Source: Drosophila miranda
Taxonomy: Eukaryota; Arthropoda; Insecta; Diptera; Drosophilidae
DNA: 64,000 nt
Direction of reading: 5' to 3'
Assembly (NCBI RefSeq): GCF_003369915.1
Contig: NC_046674.1
Location: 16,554,001 to 16,618,000, forward strand
In this document: in pieces, positions 23,724-37,900 of the stretch
Numbering within the stretch: the stretch's first letter is position 1
How the letters are laid out: the number at the start of each line of letters is the position of its first letter
Position numbers and translations under genes: made by a program
Notes under the pieces: generated by a model
Database searches by the model: none
What the model saw: only the letters and a program-made list of their open reading frames with translations
Told to the model about the DNA's origin: nothing

Positions 23724-23792
23724 TGGAGCCGACGGCGCGTAACCACAAATAGTTCCTGACCAGCTTTTAACGTGGAAAACTTCACCGAAAAG

Positions 23793-25200
23793 ATGACCGA
23801 CCAAGAACAGGAGCCGGACACGGCCCGAACCTTTAAGGACATGATGAGGGTCCCAGTTCAGTTTTACCGGACCATTGGCGAGGACATCTACGCCCATCGG
23901 TCGACCAGTGCGTGGAGATCGCTGCTGCTGAAGGTCTACCTGTACGGGGGCTTCATCAACTTTAATCTGCTGGTGATCGGGGAGCTGGTGTTCTTCTACA
24001 AGTCCATACAGGACTTCGAGACCGTCCGCCTGGCCATTGCCGTGGCTCCGTGCATCGGCTTCTCCCTGGTGGCCGACTTCAAGCAGTTCGCGATGGCCTA
24101 CTACAAGGGCACCCTGGTCCGGATGCTCGACGAGCTGGAGGAGATGCACCCGAAGACCCTCGAGCGGCAGCGCGCCTACCGGATGCCCGACTTTGAGCGC
24201 ACCATGAAGCGGGTGATCAGCATCTTCACGTTCCTGTGCCTGGCCTACACCACCACCTTCTCGTTCTACCCGGCCCTCAAGGCCTCCGTGAAGTTCAACC
24301 TGCTCGGCTACGAGACCTTCGACCGCAACTTCGGCTTCCTCATCTGGTTCCCCTTCGACGCGACCAGCAGCAATCTGGTCTACTGGATCGTCTACTGGGA
24401 CATTGCCCACGGGGCGTACCTGGCCGGGATCGCCTTCCTCTGCGCCGATCTGCTGCTGATCGTGGTCATCACCCAGATCTGCATGCACTTCGACTACGTC
24501 TCCAGGCGGCTGGAGGAGCACCCGTGCGAGCCGGACAGGGACAGGGAGAACATCGAGTTCCTTGTCTGGATCGTCCGCTACCACAACAAGTGCCTCACGT
24601 GAGTGTGCCCCCCCCCCTCCCCCAATGGTCCTGCGTCCTCTGATTATCCCTGACTATCGCCGGACAGCCTCTGCGAGCACGTGAACAATCTGTACAGCTT
24701 CTCGCTGCTGCTCAACTTCCTGATGGCCTCCATGCAGATCTGCTTCATTGCCTTTCAGGTCACCGAGTCGACCGTGGAGGTGATCATCATCTACTGCATA
24801 TTCCTGATGACCTCGATGGTGCAGGTGTTTCTGGTCTGCTACTACGGCGACACCTTGATCGCAACGGTGGGGTCTGCTCTTCGTGGTCTTCCCTTCCCTC
24901 GGTACTGATCCTCTTCTTTCTAGAGCCTGCGAGTGGGCGACGCTGCCTACAATCAGAAGTGGTTTCAGTGCAGCAAAACCTACTGCCAAATGCTCAAGAT
25001 GCTGATCATGCGCAGCCAGAGGCCGGCCTCGATCAGGCCGCCCACATTCCCCCCCATCTCACTGGTCACCTACATGAAGGTGAGGCTGGGCTTATGGCTT
25101 ATGCACATCAGTTTTGTGAGCTCTTCTTGGTTCTATTTAGGTCATCAGCATGTCGTATCAGTTCTTTGCCCTGCTGAGGACCACCTACAATGCCGATTGA
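23793..25200 (+). CDS. Or67c: Odorant receptor, Or67c-like
   Basis: Four exons, 23793-24598, 24668-24866, 24924-25079 and 25141-25200, give 406 residues. All introns are GT-AG and 57-69 bp long, at phases 2, 0 and 0. The protein is an insect seven-transmembrane odorant receptor, which works with Orco as a ligand-gated cation channel in sensory dendrites. Visible marks are the N-terminal RVPVQFYRTIGEDIYAHRS, several hydrophobic segments, and the family C-terminus with RPPTFPPIS, MKVISMSYQFFALLRTTY. From memory it is most like D. melanogaster Or67c (about 404 residues, ethyl lactate receptor) and less like Or92a. I start at the ATG at 23793; the frame extends seven codons upstream but without an ATG. 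No clear AATAAA follows the stop. The gene looks intact. Confidence 0.9.
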
Positions 25201-27023
25201 AGGGCGGCGCCCCAACGGAGCCCTGGAGCCCCACCTGCCTTTCGTCAATCGGGCAGATGACAGCAAGATTCGAACTTAATGATGCCCTCGACACGCTTTG
25301 ATAATATTTAATTAAAAATCGTATTTAAAATTAATAAGCTTAAATGGAAACCAATAGCGCCTGGCCGAGCACAAACCGAATGCCGGCAAATCCCGCACAG
25401 CACAGACTCCAGGTTTTTTTCAAAAGGAATATTACATCACCAACAAAAAATCAACAAAAAACTGTTATGCAAAGGACCTCCCCCCACCCCCAGCCCCCTC
25501 CTATAGAGCCTCCATCCATTTGATGGTGCTCCATTGGCCTCTCCCCAAGAGCGACCTGGTAATAAAAGGAACAACATAAAACGCAATCACAATCATCGAC
25601 AATAATCTGGCAGCAGCAACAACCAAAAAAATCAAAAAAAAAAAAAAGAACATGAAAAAGCATGAAAAAAAAAACAGAGAAATGCTTATTATAAAATTTC
25701 ACAGTTTTTCAATGAGCAAAAATGAAGGCAAACACAGGAGGAGATTCTTTTGGGAGTGTGGGGGGGGGGGGGGGGGGGGCGGCTGAGGGTGGTGTGTGCT
25801 GTGCTGTGGTGTGGCAGGAATGGCAATGGCTTTTCAAAATCATAATGGCAGCTAGTAACAAGAGTTTTGTGTACAAACAGATGGGGTGGGGGTACAAAAA
25901 ATATTCCACCGATCGGTGGGGAGCAGAGGAGTCCTCTGGAGCTGGCAAATACCACGTCAGCAGGGGCTCTGGCCCTGGGCCCCTCCCCCCCCCTCCTAGG
26001 ACTCCGATGTGCACGTCACGCGCGACCACTTATAAAAACCTTGGCCACCCAGCACACCCCCCCTCACCGTCACCCTACGCCCATCCGGAGTTGGCCCCCG
26101 CTCTCTGGCTCGTTGCATTTTCCCTTAACAGGCCGTTAGTCGTTATTATTTTGGTCCATTGACGCTGCGGGCCAGGGCTATATACACAAGTAGCAGAAGG
26201 AGCAGGAGCCGTGGCAGTGGCAGTGGCAGGAGGCACGTGGAACGAGTCCTGTTCACTATGTACATAATAATGGCTCCTGCATATATAGAAGAGCAGAGCA
26301 GAGCAAGGCCAGAACAGGGAAGGCCAACGGCAGTGCAGGCAGAGTTCACATTATGTACGAGTGCCACCCCCGAGAAGCAGTGCCAGGAGCAGGGAGCAGG
26401 GACCAGGGAGCAGGGAGCAGGCAGTCGTAGTCGTAGCCATAGCCGGACCCGGGCACAGCCACCCTCATTGACGTTGATGTCCCGTATTGGAATCGCGTTC
26501 GTTTCGTTTCGTTTCGTCCTGGTCCTTGTCCTCATCATCATCAGGAGGATGCTGGCCGGAGGAGGAGGACGAGGAGGAGGAGGGGGAGGGGCTTTTCAGT
26601 GGAAGCGCACTCTCGACAAGGCACCACCGGGAGGGCAATTTTTATAATTTTAGTCTCGTTTGCTTTGAATTTATTTTTTATTTTCCTTTTTTCTCCCATT
26701 CCCATTTTCCTCTTCTTCTTCGGTGGGACAGACTCCTCCCCCTTTGTACGGGCCACTGGCTGGGGGGTGGATTGGATGCTGTTTTTTTTCTTCTTCTTTT
26801 TTCTTCTTTTTTTTTCCCTGTTTTTGCGCTGTTTCTTCTACGGCTGCTGCTGCTGCCTGTTTCTTTTCTAACATTTCTTGTCGTAGAGAGAGAGAGAGAG
26901 AGAGAGAGGGAGCGTAATGGAAAGTGTGACAGGCAGAGGGAGAAGGAGAGCTGCTCAGGTTCACACAGATTTATTTATGGCCTTTGTATTGGTTTTAGTT
27001 GACGCTTTTCCTACCCCCTCGCC

Positions 27024-27057
<34 letters not shown>

Positions 27058-27062
27058 CACAC
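27024..27062. repeat. (CA)n microsatellite
   Basis: About nineteen CA units with one G interruption. Confidence 0.9.
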
Positions 27063-27382
27063 TATCAATACAAAATGGCGTTGACGGTATTGATTTTTGA
27101 TTTATGGCCGATTTGCTTTATTTATGCACAGAATGTGACCCCCTGTAAAGGACTAACCAGGCGGCTAATGGAATGAGCCAATGATTAGTTACAGTCAGAG
27201 GCAACTGTACTTATATATGCCCGTACCTCCACCTCCTAGTCCTGCCTGAAGCCATAGCAACATTCATGCCTCCTCAAAGGCTTTCGATCATGAGGAATCC
27301 TTCCTTCAGGCGGATCACCTCGATTACTCAGAACATAACAAGGAGCTCGTAAGCCTTCCATTGCGCACATTTGGGTTTTTTT

Positions 27383-27427
27383 TTTACACTGAAAAAATTT
27401 ATTCTTAGTCATTTTTTTCAGTGTAAA
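27383..27427. repeat. Perfect inverted repeat, 15-bp arms
   Basis: TTTACACTGAAAAAA (27383-27397) and its exact reverse complement (27413-27427) around a 15-base loop. The arms resemble short hairpin-forming inserts seen in fly introns and could be the remnant of a miniature transposon. Confidence 0.85.
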
Positions 27428-28435
27428 TCAAGAAAACGTATATTTTCAAGCAGAAGGCTAAGCAAAACACCAGCAGATTTTTTGTATTTCTTTCTCGTTC
27501 TGTCTACCAGAAAAATCAAATGAAGAGTGAGCGCGAAAAAAAACCGAAATTACGGATCTGACTTCGGCTTCGTTCAGACTCCAACCGATCAAAGCGGCTC
27601 ATGGACTCGATTTGGTAAGTGGATCTTCCAGCCCCGCGATAAACAATGCCTTTTATTCTTAGAATGTAGCGAAAATTCTTGAATTTTAATCACGGAATAA
27701 ATGGCATTTTCTTTGCCTTGCGAAACGCTCTTTTCCACAGTACCCCATCGTCGGTTTTTATCGAATCTGTTGTCGAATCGCCGTCCACTCCATTTGCTGC
27801 TCATATTTCCTGTCGCATTTTACTCCGGGTCGGTCCCCGGGCAAACATTTCGTTCCGCTCGTTTCGGGATTGGCCGAGAAGGAGGCGGCAAAAAATGCTG
27901 GGCACACGAACAACGCAAATACGTGAAGAAATCTTTTTATTTCGCCCATCATTTGCGCTCATCAGCTTTTAATTTTATACTCTTCCTTGCGACGGAGGGT
28001 CCTGTCCTGGACCTTCCACATAGCTGTCTCGTAAGATGGCGTGGTCGAGCTGCAGTCCCCTGTCCCCCCCTGTCCCCCCTGTCCCCTGTTCCTCTGACTC
28101 TGACTCTGGCCCCCGTGGCAACCAACGCTAATGAGATCCAAGCGGAGAGCTCAGGCAACTTTCCATTACGTCGAGTTTTTCCAGGATTTTTCTTTTATTT
28201 TTTCTTTTTTTTTTTCTTTCTTGCTGTTTCGCTTTTTCTTCTTCTTGTGTTTCATTTTGAAGCTTTGTGCGATGGCTGGCCCTCCTCCTGGCCGTGCCCC
28301 TGCCCCTGAGGGACAACAAATGTCCTTTTGGCTTGTTAAGAAAATGTCGCTCTCTAATGCCCGGGACAAGGAGTGGCTGGCTCGGCAGAGGCCCACAAGG
28401 AATGAAGAATGGGGAATGGGCGCCACGACTGACTA

Positions 28436-28497
28436 GTCGTCGTCGTCGTCGTTGGCGTTGATGTTGCCGCCGCCGCCGCCGCTGCCGCTGCCGTCGC
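28436..28497. repeat. Triplet microsatellite, GTC then GCC units
   Basis: GTC-type triplets change into CCG/CTG-type triplets over about 60 bp. Open frames through it are low-complexity. Confidence 0.8.
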
Positions 28498-31400
28498 GCT
28501 CTTAAATTAGAAAAATGTAAATTTATTTTAATTAAGATAAATAAGTAACAAAATGTTTTATGGAAATTACGTTAGCGGAGCGTAGACAAGAGGGCGGCGG
28601 GCGGCGGTCGGACTGGGGATTCGTTTTGGCCATTACTGGCCAAGAGGCGACACACTCCAGCAGGACGCAGGACAACTGCTTTAGCATGCAAATACACATA
28701 ATCAGCAGGCAGCAGGCAGGAGGCAGCAAGCAGGAGGCAAACAACCACAGCCCTGGCGATTGTTAGAGGTCCTTCGCAGGACTCTGCCACTTGAAATGAA
28801 ATGCCAGCACCGCCATCTTTTTTTTTTATGGCTCTGCTGCAAAAGTTCGCCTGCTGTTTGCTGTTTTTATTAACCCCCAATCGATGACTGATTCTCCATT
28901 ATTTGCATTGATTAAAATGTACACATACTTCTGGCCGCCACTGTTATCGGGCTCGGGTCGATGTTGAAACTTTTAATTGAACGAACCCCAAACCCCACGC
29001 CCTCCGCCCCCACGCCCCCCGCCCCAGCACGAAAGCTCAACAATTAATAAAATATTTTTTCCCTGTTGTTGGGCAAATTAATCAGTGAAAAATATATGGA
29101 AATTTATAGTGGAAAAAGTTTGAAAAATGTCTATAAAGAATTTGAGGAATGAATTCTTCCTTAAAGCAGGGCCTTCGAGCCCCGAGCGCCAGCCACATCC
29201 ACATCCACATCATTAGGGCCTTTGGGCCTGGCTTTATACTTTCTTGGACATTCGGACTCGCGTCTCGCTCTTTCTCTTAGCTTACTTTTCATGCTTAATG
29301 GTTTAAATATTTACTCGTAATTAAAATTCAGCTCCATGCACATCACATCAAGTGCATAATCACAGGGCAGAGCAGAGCAGAGCCCAAGCCGGGCAAGGCC
29401 ATTGAGACAAGTTGGGCTGCCACGTGCAGGAGGAGGAGAGAGGAGAAGCAGGAGTTAGAGCTGAAGCTGGCATTAGCCGTGGGGCAGAGTAAGCAACTGA
29501 AGATTATGTCGCCCCCAAAGTAAATGAAACTTATGCACAAATTACACAAGTCAGTTGACGGGCATCCACAGGGCTCGCAGCGCAGGCCCCCAGTACACGG
29601 CCAGCCCCCTCTGTGGCTGTAACGACTATATACACTCGAGGCGCCGTCATCATCGCCGTCGTCATCGCTGGGGCTCGCTCTGCTCATAATTAAAACTCGT
29701 GCTGAATGAAATCCCATAAAATGAATTAAACATTTTAAGGCTATTTAGGGCGAGGGGACTGTAGGTGTAAGCGCCAGTGGGTGGGGCACTGGGAGGGGGG
29801 GCGTGGGGGATATTGAGGGATATGGCTCTTGGGACAATTGCAGCGTTAAATGAAATATTAATGGCATGGCTGTCGGCAGGGATCTGAGAAGCAGACGGCC
29901 ACCTTCTTTGGCTCTAATAAAGCGTTGCCTCCCTGTGAATCCTGGCGGCTGGGGTGCCCCACCCCCACCCTCCTGCTGCAGGTGGAGAAGCAGGGGGCAG
30001 CTTTTAATGATATACTCTTTTTTTCTTTTTTTTTTGTGTTGTGTTGTGCAACTTGTGCCCGCACACACACACACACGAAAGAGTTTTTCAAGTGCATCAT
30101 TATTTGTTGCAAATGGAGGCTGGCACAACCAAGTGGGTGGTGGCTCCGTTTCGAGGGGTGCTGGGGGGTCCTGTGCAAATTCAATGCGCTGCATTTTTAA
30201 TCCCAACGCAAGGTTTTTCTCTCCTTTTCAATGCCTCAACTCAAGTGGATGCCACACCCACCGCTGCTGCAGTCGCCCGCCTCTCTGTTCTGCACTTCAT
30301 ATGCAAACATTTATGATGACGGCGGCCTGGCAGGGGGGGAGCGACTGTACAAAGGTAGTCCGCCCAGCCTTTGTTTCCACTGGCTGCATGTGCATGTGTG
30401 TGAGTGTGTGTTTGTGCCGCTTGTCGAGTGCAGGCCGCATAATGGGATGTCTGATGAAGCTCTTAGTCGGCATAATTACTTTTTTTCCACATTTTTACAG
30501 CTTGCTTTTTTTTTGAGAGTCAGCAAAGCAAATGATACTCTCTCGCCAGACCACCCAAAAGCCGCAGAACCGGCAGAACCGACAGAAATTATGGGATATC
30601 AATCGGTATATGGCTAGAACGAAACGGACGATGGACTAGGTCAAAGGTGACGGGCGGACGGGCTTTCCTCGAAGAGATCTCCAGCTGGATCTCGAGGAAC
30701 GATTGGGCAACAGCAGGCGGTGCCCGACCACCACTTGAATGCCAATTAAAAAATGTGTAAATAATTTCTACAACAATTACGGGGCCAAACAAAAGATCTG
30801 AAAGGGGCTTTCGAATGGCACGAATGTAAGGCAAACCTGTAGCCAGGACGCGGAGCGACACGAATTTATGGCCACTGCATTAGCATATCAGGGTTAAGGA
30901 TTGTCGAGTGCCCAGACCCGAGAATCCCGAGAACGTCTCTCAGAGTAAGAAAAAACGACAAGAGGCTCGAAGGCAATCATAAGCATAAATCGTGGGAAAC
31001 AACGGCGGCAATATTCAAATTAGATGGAATGTCACTGCACAGGACACAACATCCCGAACTCGAACTCGAACCCGAACCTCAGCGGAGCTCAGGCACAGGC
31101 ACAGGCACAGGATAATGCGGCATTAGAAACTAAGGCAACAGTTTTGTCAACGCATTTCCCTCAAAAAAAAGGGTGAAAGATGAATGTGGAATAATGAATG
31201 CTGAATGGGAGAATAGAATGGGAGAATGGAGAGAATGGTGTATGATGATTGTGTTCTCACAATGTGGCGATCATCTCTATGTTCGGTGATTTTGAGGGTC
31301 CACGATCGGGCCAAGGATGATGCTGCGGCTCGTCTTTTCATGCTATCCCGCCAGACCCCTTCCCTTCCCTTCCCTTTACCCTATTTCCACCCAATTTTAA

Positions 31401-31999
31401 TTGAATTTTTACCTGAATTTACCCGAAACTTGTCTGTAATTTGCCGAGCTTGCCAGCTGCATCCCAAACCCAATCCCAATCCCAATCCCAAGCCCATCGC
31501 GGATCTAATTTATATGCATTCCCGTTCGCTCTCTCTATGGATATTTATATTTCAAATGGTTTAAATATTTTCATAAAAAATACCACAATATTTCGCTGAG
31601 GAAACTGGTTTAACCGGTTCCCTATCATTTACGCTTAGCCCTTTCCTATGGGAATCTTCATAGACGCGTATTGGGTGGAATATTACTAAAAATGAGCCCA
31701 GCAACAAAAGGTTACGTTGGGAAATTTAAAGGACTAGGACTGGGACTTGGACTGAGCGTGTATTGGGAAAACATATAGGGGCTGGACCTCTACATAGAAT
31801 ACAAAGCCTCTCTACATCTGAACCTTCTGCCCAGCCATAGAATATCTAGCTTCTAACTTTTCTAGCAGATATTTTTGCAGCCCCTAAAGTCCAGGGAAAC
31901 TTTTTTCCATCTCAAGCGAAACTTTCTCGGCGGCAGCTGTGCGCAGGACGAGGACGAGGACGAGGACGACCATTTTTCGAGCAACTTAATTTACGCTGA

Positions 32000-34900
32000 A
32001 ATCCATTTGACTTTATCTGACATTCCAATCAAGTCGTCTAAAAATTTGTTACAAAAAAAAAAAAAACAAAAAAAAAACGAAAACAAAGAATATTATAATA
32101 AAATGCTGGAGAAAAAAAAAAGAGAACAGAAACTTCCCAACAGTCACGTCGTACAACTTTTGCTACAAATTTTTTCTAGATTTTTTTTTTTTTTTTTTTT
32201 TTTGGTTTTCGTTGAGGCGTTGATGAGGAGTGCCCTAACTGGGATGCTGATGATGATCGTGGGGTGGCACTCTGCTAATGGGCAATGGACCACCCCTCGC
32301 CTCGCCTCGCCGCTGCCCCGTACAAAAATAATTCAATTGTTCGTGCCACACAGAAAGCGACGCGGAAAAATTAAAATAGTGTGGCAGCGCCAGAACGACA
32401 CAGCCAAAAGATACAAAAAAAAAAACAACAGAAAATGCCGAAAAAAAAACGCGCTCCCTGACAACAACATTGTGTTGCGTATTATGGTCTATATGGATGG
32501 GTATATTTGTGTGTGTGTGCAGTCAAAGCGAGCGTTATATGCTGCCGGAATTGGGTTTCCTTCTGCTCTTCTATCCCCCCCCATTCAGCATCCTCGTTAC
32601 GCACATAATTTCCGGTGAGTTTTTATTAAAACTTTTTTGTTTTTTTTTGTATTTTTTTATTTTTTGCTCTTTGGAATCACATGCTGACATATTCTCTTTC
32701 AACAATGAAGGACCCAAAAAATGAAGCAAAAAATTTGTAATTTTATAGTCAAACTGTAACATTTTTTTTTTGGATGGTACTGTCCCCGGGAAACAAAATG
32801 AAATTAAAATAAAAAAAAAGAACGCGCTCCAGCTTCATGCTCTATAAATTTTAATGTAAATGGATTTTCCTTTGTTGCTGTTTTGCTTAAAAGCGCATTG
32901 CCACTGACAAGCTGTCGGTTGCATTTAGTGTTATAAATTTTAACTCAACGAAATATCCGGAAGAAAAAACACTGATTTTCATGCTTGAGTTTGTCGAGTG
33001 GCATTCGGGCTTAGGGGAATGAATGAATGAAGGAAAGAGCGCACTCCAGGCCAGTTGGGATCATGGGAGAGAAGCAATCATAAGTAAGCTGTTACTTTGA
33101 GGCTTAGAGGGCAAATGGGATGAGATCTGTACAGTCCTCCAAGCTCCTAGGCTCTGTCGGACGGGGCAGAGAGCGATCATCGCTTCCCCTTGATCTCTTT
33201 TCGTGTCTAGAAGTCCGCTCTTGTTAACAGAGCTTTCAGAGGGAAGCGTAACCCTTTGATTTCTGCTTGAAAAGTGTGTGTCTAGGGCGGGGCAGTCTCT
33301 TAAAGATCAATATCAAAGCTGTCAGCTTCATTTTATTGATAGAGTGACCCCCAACTACTCCCACGATTAAGATCTCTACACCTTTACACCTCTCCCACTG
33401 CAAAGACCTCATTTGTTTACCCAATATTCGGCTGATTAATGAACCTGGGGGACACCAATTTTCCAGACGAATTCGTTCTCGTAGATACAACTTCATCAGC
33501 ATCTATCAAAACTTTCCACTAACTTAAAACCGCATTAATCTCTCGCTTGTTGCCATCTGATGAGGGAACATCAATCAAATAGATCCGTAAAACAGGCCAC
33601 CGGCAACAGGCGGCAGCAACTCTCTGTGCAACAGACAACAGAAGGAATCCCTGTTTTTTTTTTTTTTTTGCAAATTTATTGACATACAAATGGGATTTTG
33701 ACGGTGCCGTCAAGAGTCAATAAAGCAGAATCCGAATGAGAGAATCCTCAACGAGCCACAACCGAAAATTGTCAGATTCAAGTGCTTGAGCAAATTTCAC
33801 AATAAATAAAAGTCGAAAACCGAGTGGACGGACGACAAAAAAGTAAGCCTATTAACCTTTTTCTCCTCCACCCGGGGGAACAATGGGATAACAAAGGTCG
33901 AAAGGCATACAACAGAAGAAAAAAACTGTGAGGGGTTGCACCCCTGCTGACGTTCACCCCTCACAAAGGACCCAGGAACCAGAGCCAGGACGGGATGGGA
34001 TGGGACGGGACTCGGGATCGATCAATGCTCACTTTGCTGGTGTTGTTCGTGCTCCGGTTACGGCCACAGTTGCTGCTGATCGATTGTGCGGTTGTCATTG
34101 ATTGGGATATTGATTGTTGATACTCTCATTATGGCACCGGCGGAGAAAGGCGTTCATTGAGCGGGGTTAATGAGAGGGGTTCTCGCCCCGAGGGACTCGC
34201 CTCAATTTGCTGCACATAATTGCATTGTCTGTGTCTGTGTCTGTGTATGTGTCTGTGTCTGTGTCGCATACCCAACCGCTTCCCCAAGTAATTATTTTAA
34301 TACTTTAATTTGCCACCTGAGTTCATTGGCGCCTCTTAGGGGGCTTCCTTCTGCCGCTGTTGACCCTTTTGTGTGGCTCCCCAGACGCGAATGCTAAATG
34401 GAAATGCCGCAGACGCAGCCAAACCAACCAGAAGAAGTTCGTTTCGGCCAGAAAGCTCCAATGGGGGGAAGCCAAAACCAAGCAGAGAAAAAAACACACA
34501 CAAAAAAAAAACCTGGAAATAAAAGTACAGTCACCAAAGAGCCCGTCCTCCCGCGTTGTGGCCCACGGCTGGAGGCGGAGGCGGATTGGAGGCAGCTGTA
34601 CTCGCTTCCACCTCCGCCTTGGTCCATTTCATCTGTAGCTCATCCGTGAGTCCTGGTGGCAGTCTCCGTTTCAGGGATTTCATTAAAAAATGCCTCAGCA
34701 CTTCCATTTGCCATTGCCACATTTGCAAAAACCGCAGAGAAACGCCGAGAAGGCGAGAGAAGCACGGAATGGAAGCGACAGATCCCATGGCAATGCCTTT
34801 AAACTGAATGTTAAATTCCATTTGGCTTTGCCTCGCACTAATATTTCTTCATTATGCTTCATATTTGAGGGCGGCGAAAATATTTTCCAGTTAATAAAAT

Positions 34901-37900
34901 TATTTGACGCCTTTTCCTTTCTCCATCCGAGCTCCATCTCCAACCGCCGCCGGCCAATCCAGTGTCCGCTTAGAAAACTATTATTTTTCACACAAAGTAC
35001 AATATGGACTCGCCAGGGTTTCCTTATTAAATTTTCTATGCCCCACCCATCCAGACAAGGACCTGGTAGGAATCCGCGCCACGCCATGCCACGCCATGCC
35101 ACGCCATACCGTGCCACGCTCGTGTAATTCCTTCAAGGGAAATCTTTTCAATTACAATTCGTGCAGATGGTTGCGTTTCCTTGGCATTCCTTTTATTTTT
35201 TATTTTTATTTTTTTCCCCCTTTTTCCTTCCATTTTTTGTCTCCTCTTTTTCCCTGCATTTTCCTACGTTTTTTCCTTTTCTTTGCATATTTTTTTGTTG
35301 TTGCTGGTTTGCTTTTTACGCCTCGCAGCAAAAGAGTCAGAGAGGCGCAGAGTCGCAGAGGCGCACAGTCGGGAGGAGGCAGCATCAGACAGTGGCAATT
35401 TCTTTTCATTTCGTGTGTCTCCTGTTGACAAACTGCTGTGCCGTTGCCGTTGCCGTTGCCGCTGGGGTCCCTCGAGTGGCGCTGCGACATTATAAGGATG
35501 CTTAAAGCTTGGTCCCTGCCCTGAACCCCCCCCCCCCCCCTCTCTCCTGCATTTGCTTACTTCAAAAGGTGAGGCTGCCACAGGGCGGTGCCTTGTAGTT
35601 AATTAGTGTGTGGTGCGCACTTCTAATTGCATGTGACAGATGCTGCTGACTTCCACTCTGCCCCATCCACCCGACGCGACGCAGAGCGAGGCAAACAGTC
35701 GTCTCGGGCTCTTTACGACTCCATAAACCAGGTCCATGCCACCATGCCCGGCCAGAGCGATCCACAAAGAGCTCTCAGCACTCTCCCATCCATAATTCGA
35801 TTGCAGATTGCCGTTGCGAGTGAAACTCCAACTGAAACCCTGCCACGGTGGCCGGATCTGGAGCGGTCTGGTCTGCCCTGGACTGGTGCCGCAAGGTGCC
35901 TCGTAAGTTATGCCAATGGCTACAAATTGGAAAGCCATTTCAGCGCTAATGAAGATCCACCCATTGCTTGTAGCGCCATTGCGTAGATAAAAAAGAGGAA
36001 GGCCAAGGAATGTGCAGGGAATCCTCGATGGAGTTGCCAGGAGGCTGTCCGCTGATTACAAAGGGATCATAAGTTAAAGAAACATCAGACTTATGTATAT
36101 CCAAGCCAAGCCCCCCCCCCCTCTGATACCCCTCCAACAGGCAGGCAATTAAAAATTTGTTTATTGCCGACATTGATTGAACAGATTCCCTAATGGAAGC
36201 GGCCCGGCCGCCTTGGATCCACTTTGTCTAGCGCCATCTGCCACACCCCACTGTGGGGAAACGCCCACCGCTTATCGATTGGCTGGGGCCACACGCCTTC
36301 GATTCTCCCTAGAGACTGGGGGGAAATATTTTCACATGATTTGTGCATCGATTAACATTTTGTGAGCATTCGAAATGGCATAAACAAAAACCGGGGGGAA
36401 TGAGTTGCCCGATTTTGTCATGTTTGCTGACAAATTACAGATGAAAATTTATTTACAAGCGAGACCCCTGTAAAACCCCCGACATAATCCGCTTAAATGT
36501 GTTGCAGGGTAGAGCTTTTGCCATAAATTCCAGTGCATTGTTTCATGTCACTAAATCATATCAACAGCAACAATTTATGCAAACCCACACAGAGATCGCA
36601 GCGGATCGTATCGTATCGGATTGGATCGGTGGGGACCCAGAACAGCGTTCCCCAATCGTTTGGGTGGACCAATTAAAATGCAAGAATTGTTAATGCGCGA
36701 CATTAAAATTCATTATTATTACATACGTTTATTACATCTACGGCTTGGCATGCCAAGCCACAGTGGCCTTCTACCCCACCCCGGGCCCTCCCCCCCCCCC
36801 CCTCCCCGTCTGCAGCTCATCTGACTGTGGCAGCCACATGCAAATGCCTGGCGAAAACGCTTTGAGCCATTTAGGCAGCTCAGACGTGATTGCAGAGGCG
36901 CGAAGGAGTGCTTGGGAGAGGCAAAGGTGTTGAGTGGCCCAGAGGCGTCCACCCAAAAGGGGTGCCAAATCGGCTTCCCTTGGACTATGGACCACGGACT
37001 ACACCCCTGGACCGATCAGCACCTGAATGCGAGAATAGAGAACGTCACACGCCTGCTATTTATGGTCCAACTCCTACCGTCTGTCAAACGCGTCAAAGAC
37101 CAGCCCCAGCACAGTTTGTAATTAATTGACAATAATTTCAGTTATTTCTTGTGTCAGTTCTATGGATATTTCTCTGTGCTCCGTGCTCCGTGCTCGGTGC
37201 TCCGTGCTCCGTGGCTGCTGGGCAAGAGTTCTTGCACTGAGGCATGTCGTCGTCTACCTTCATTTAGTGTCATTAAAATTGAAAAATGCCCCAACATGTC
37301 TGGCCGCATGTTTGTTCATGCCCACCAACCCGGCCGGCCAGCAAACCAAAACCAAACCGTACCAAAGACAACTCGTTATAATTTATGGACAGACGGAATC
37401 TTGCGGCAACTTTTTCTGCAATTGTTACTCGTATTATGCTTATTGAGTTGTTAACAAAAGTTGTTTTTGCCGGCCAGCTGTCGACCACGGTCATGCCGAG
37501 GCGCGATAGTCTGTGAAAACCCCAGAAGGGCACGGCAGATCGATCAACCCTACCTAACTAAGCAAAGCTGACCCCTGACCCCCTGTGCGGATTGCGAGAT
37601 GGCGATAGGAGAGACTAGATAGCGACAGCTGCACCCTCAGCCTCAGCCTCACGTTCGCGGACCAGGACCAGGACGAGGACGAGGACGAGGACCACGACCA
37701 GGACCTTACAGTTGGTTGCACAACAAAAGCTGCTGCCCGGTGTGGGCCTTAACCCTTTTGCCACTGATCTCCTACCTTCCTTAACCCCTACCCTTAGCCT
37801 TAGCCCTGGCCCTCTCCCTTCCCCTCACTCTGGCTGGACCAGAGACCAGAGCAGGCAGCCGAAAATTTCAACTGAAAACATTTTTAATATGCACGCATGG

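Larger units (their letters stand above)
25201..31999. other. Gene-poor stretch downstream of the odorant receptor
   Basis: No supported gene. Contents include a 20-base G run at 25760-25779, GCAGGGA units near 26390-26425, GGA repeats near 26545-26595, a GA tract at 26885-26908, a CA tract at 27024-27062, a perfect inverted repeat at 27383-27427, GTC/GCC triplets at 28436-28497, and CCCAAT repeats near 31464-31495. A possible first exon near 27576-27614 is discussed in the findings. Confidence 0.5.

Noticed and set aside
23688..24584. 298-codon minus-strand open frame
   Set aside because: It is the antisense shadow of Or67c exon 1, caused by strong third-position G/C bias.
27701..28309. 202-codon plus-strand frame
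   Set aside because: Ends in Phe-rich poly-T sequence and has no recognisable domain; overlapping frames are equally open.
31875..32618. 247-codon plus-strand frame
   Set aside because: Built from poly-A and poly-T stretches (lysine and phenylalanine runs); no domain and no codon pattern.
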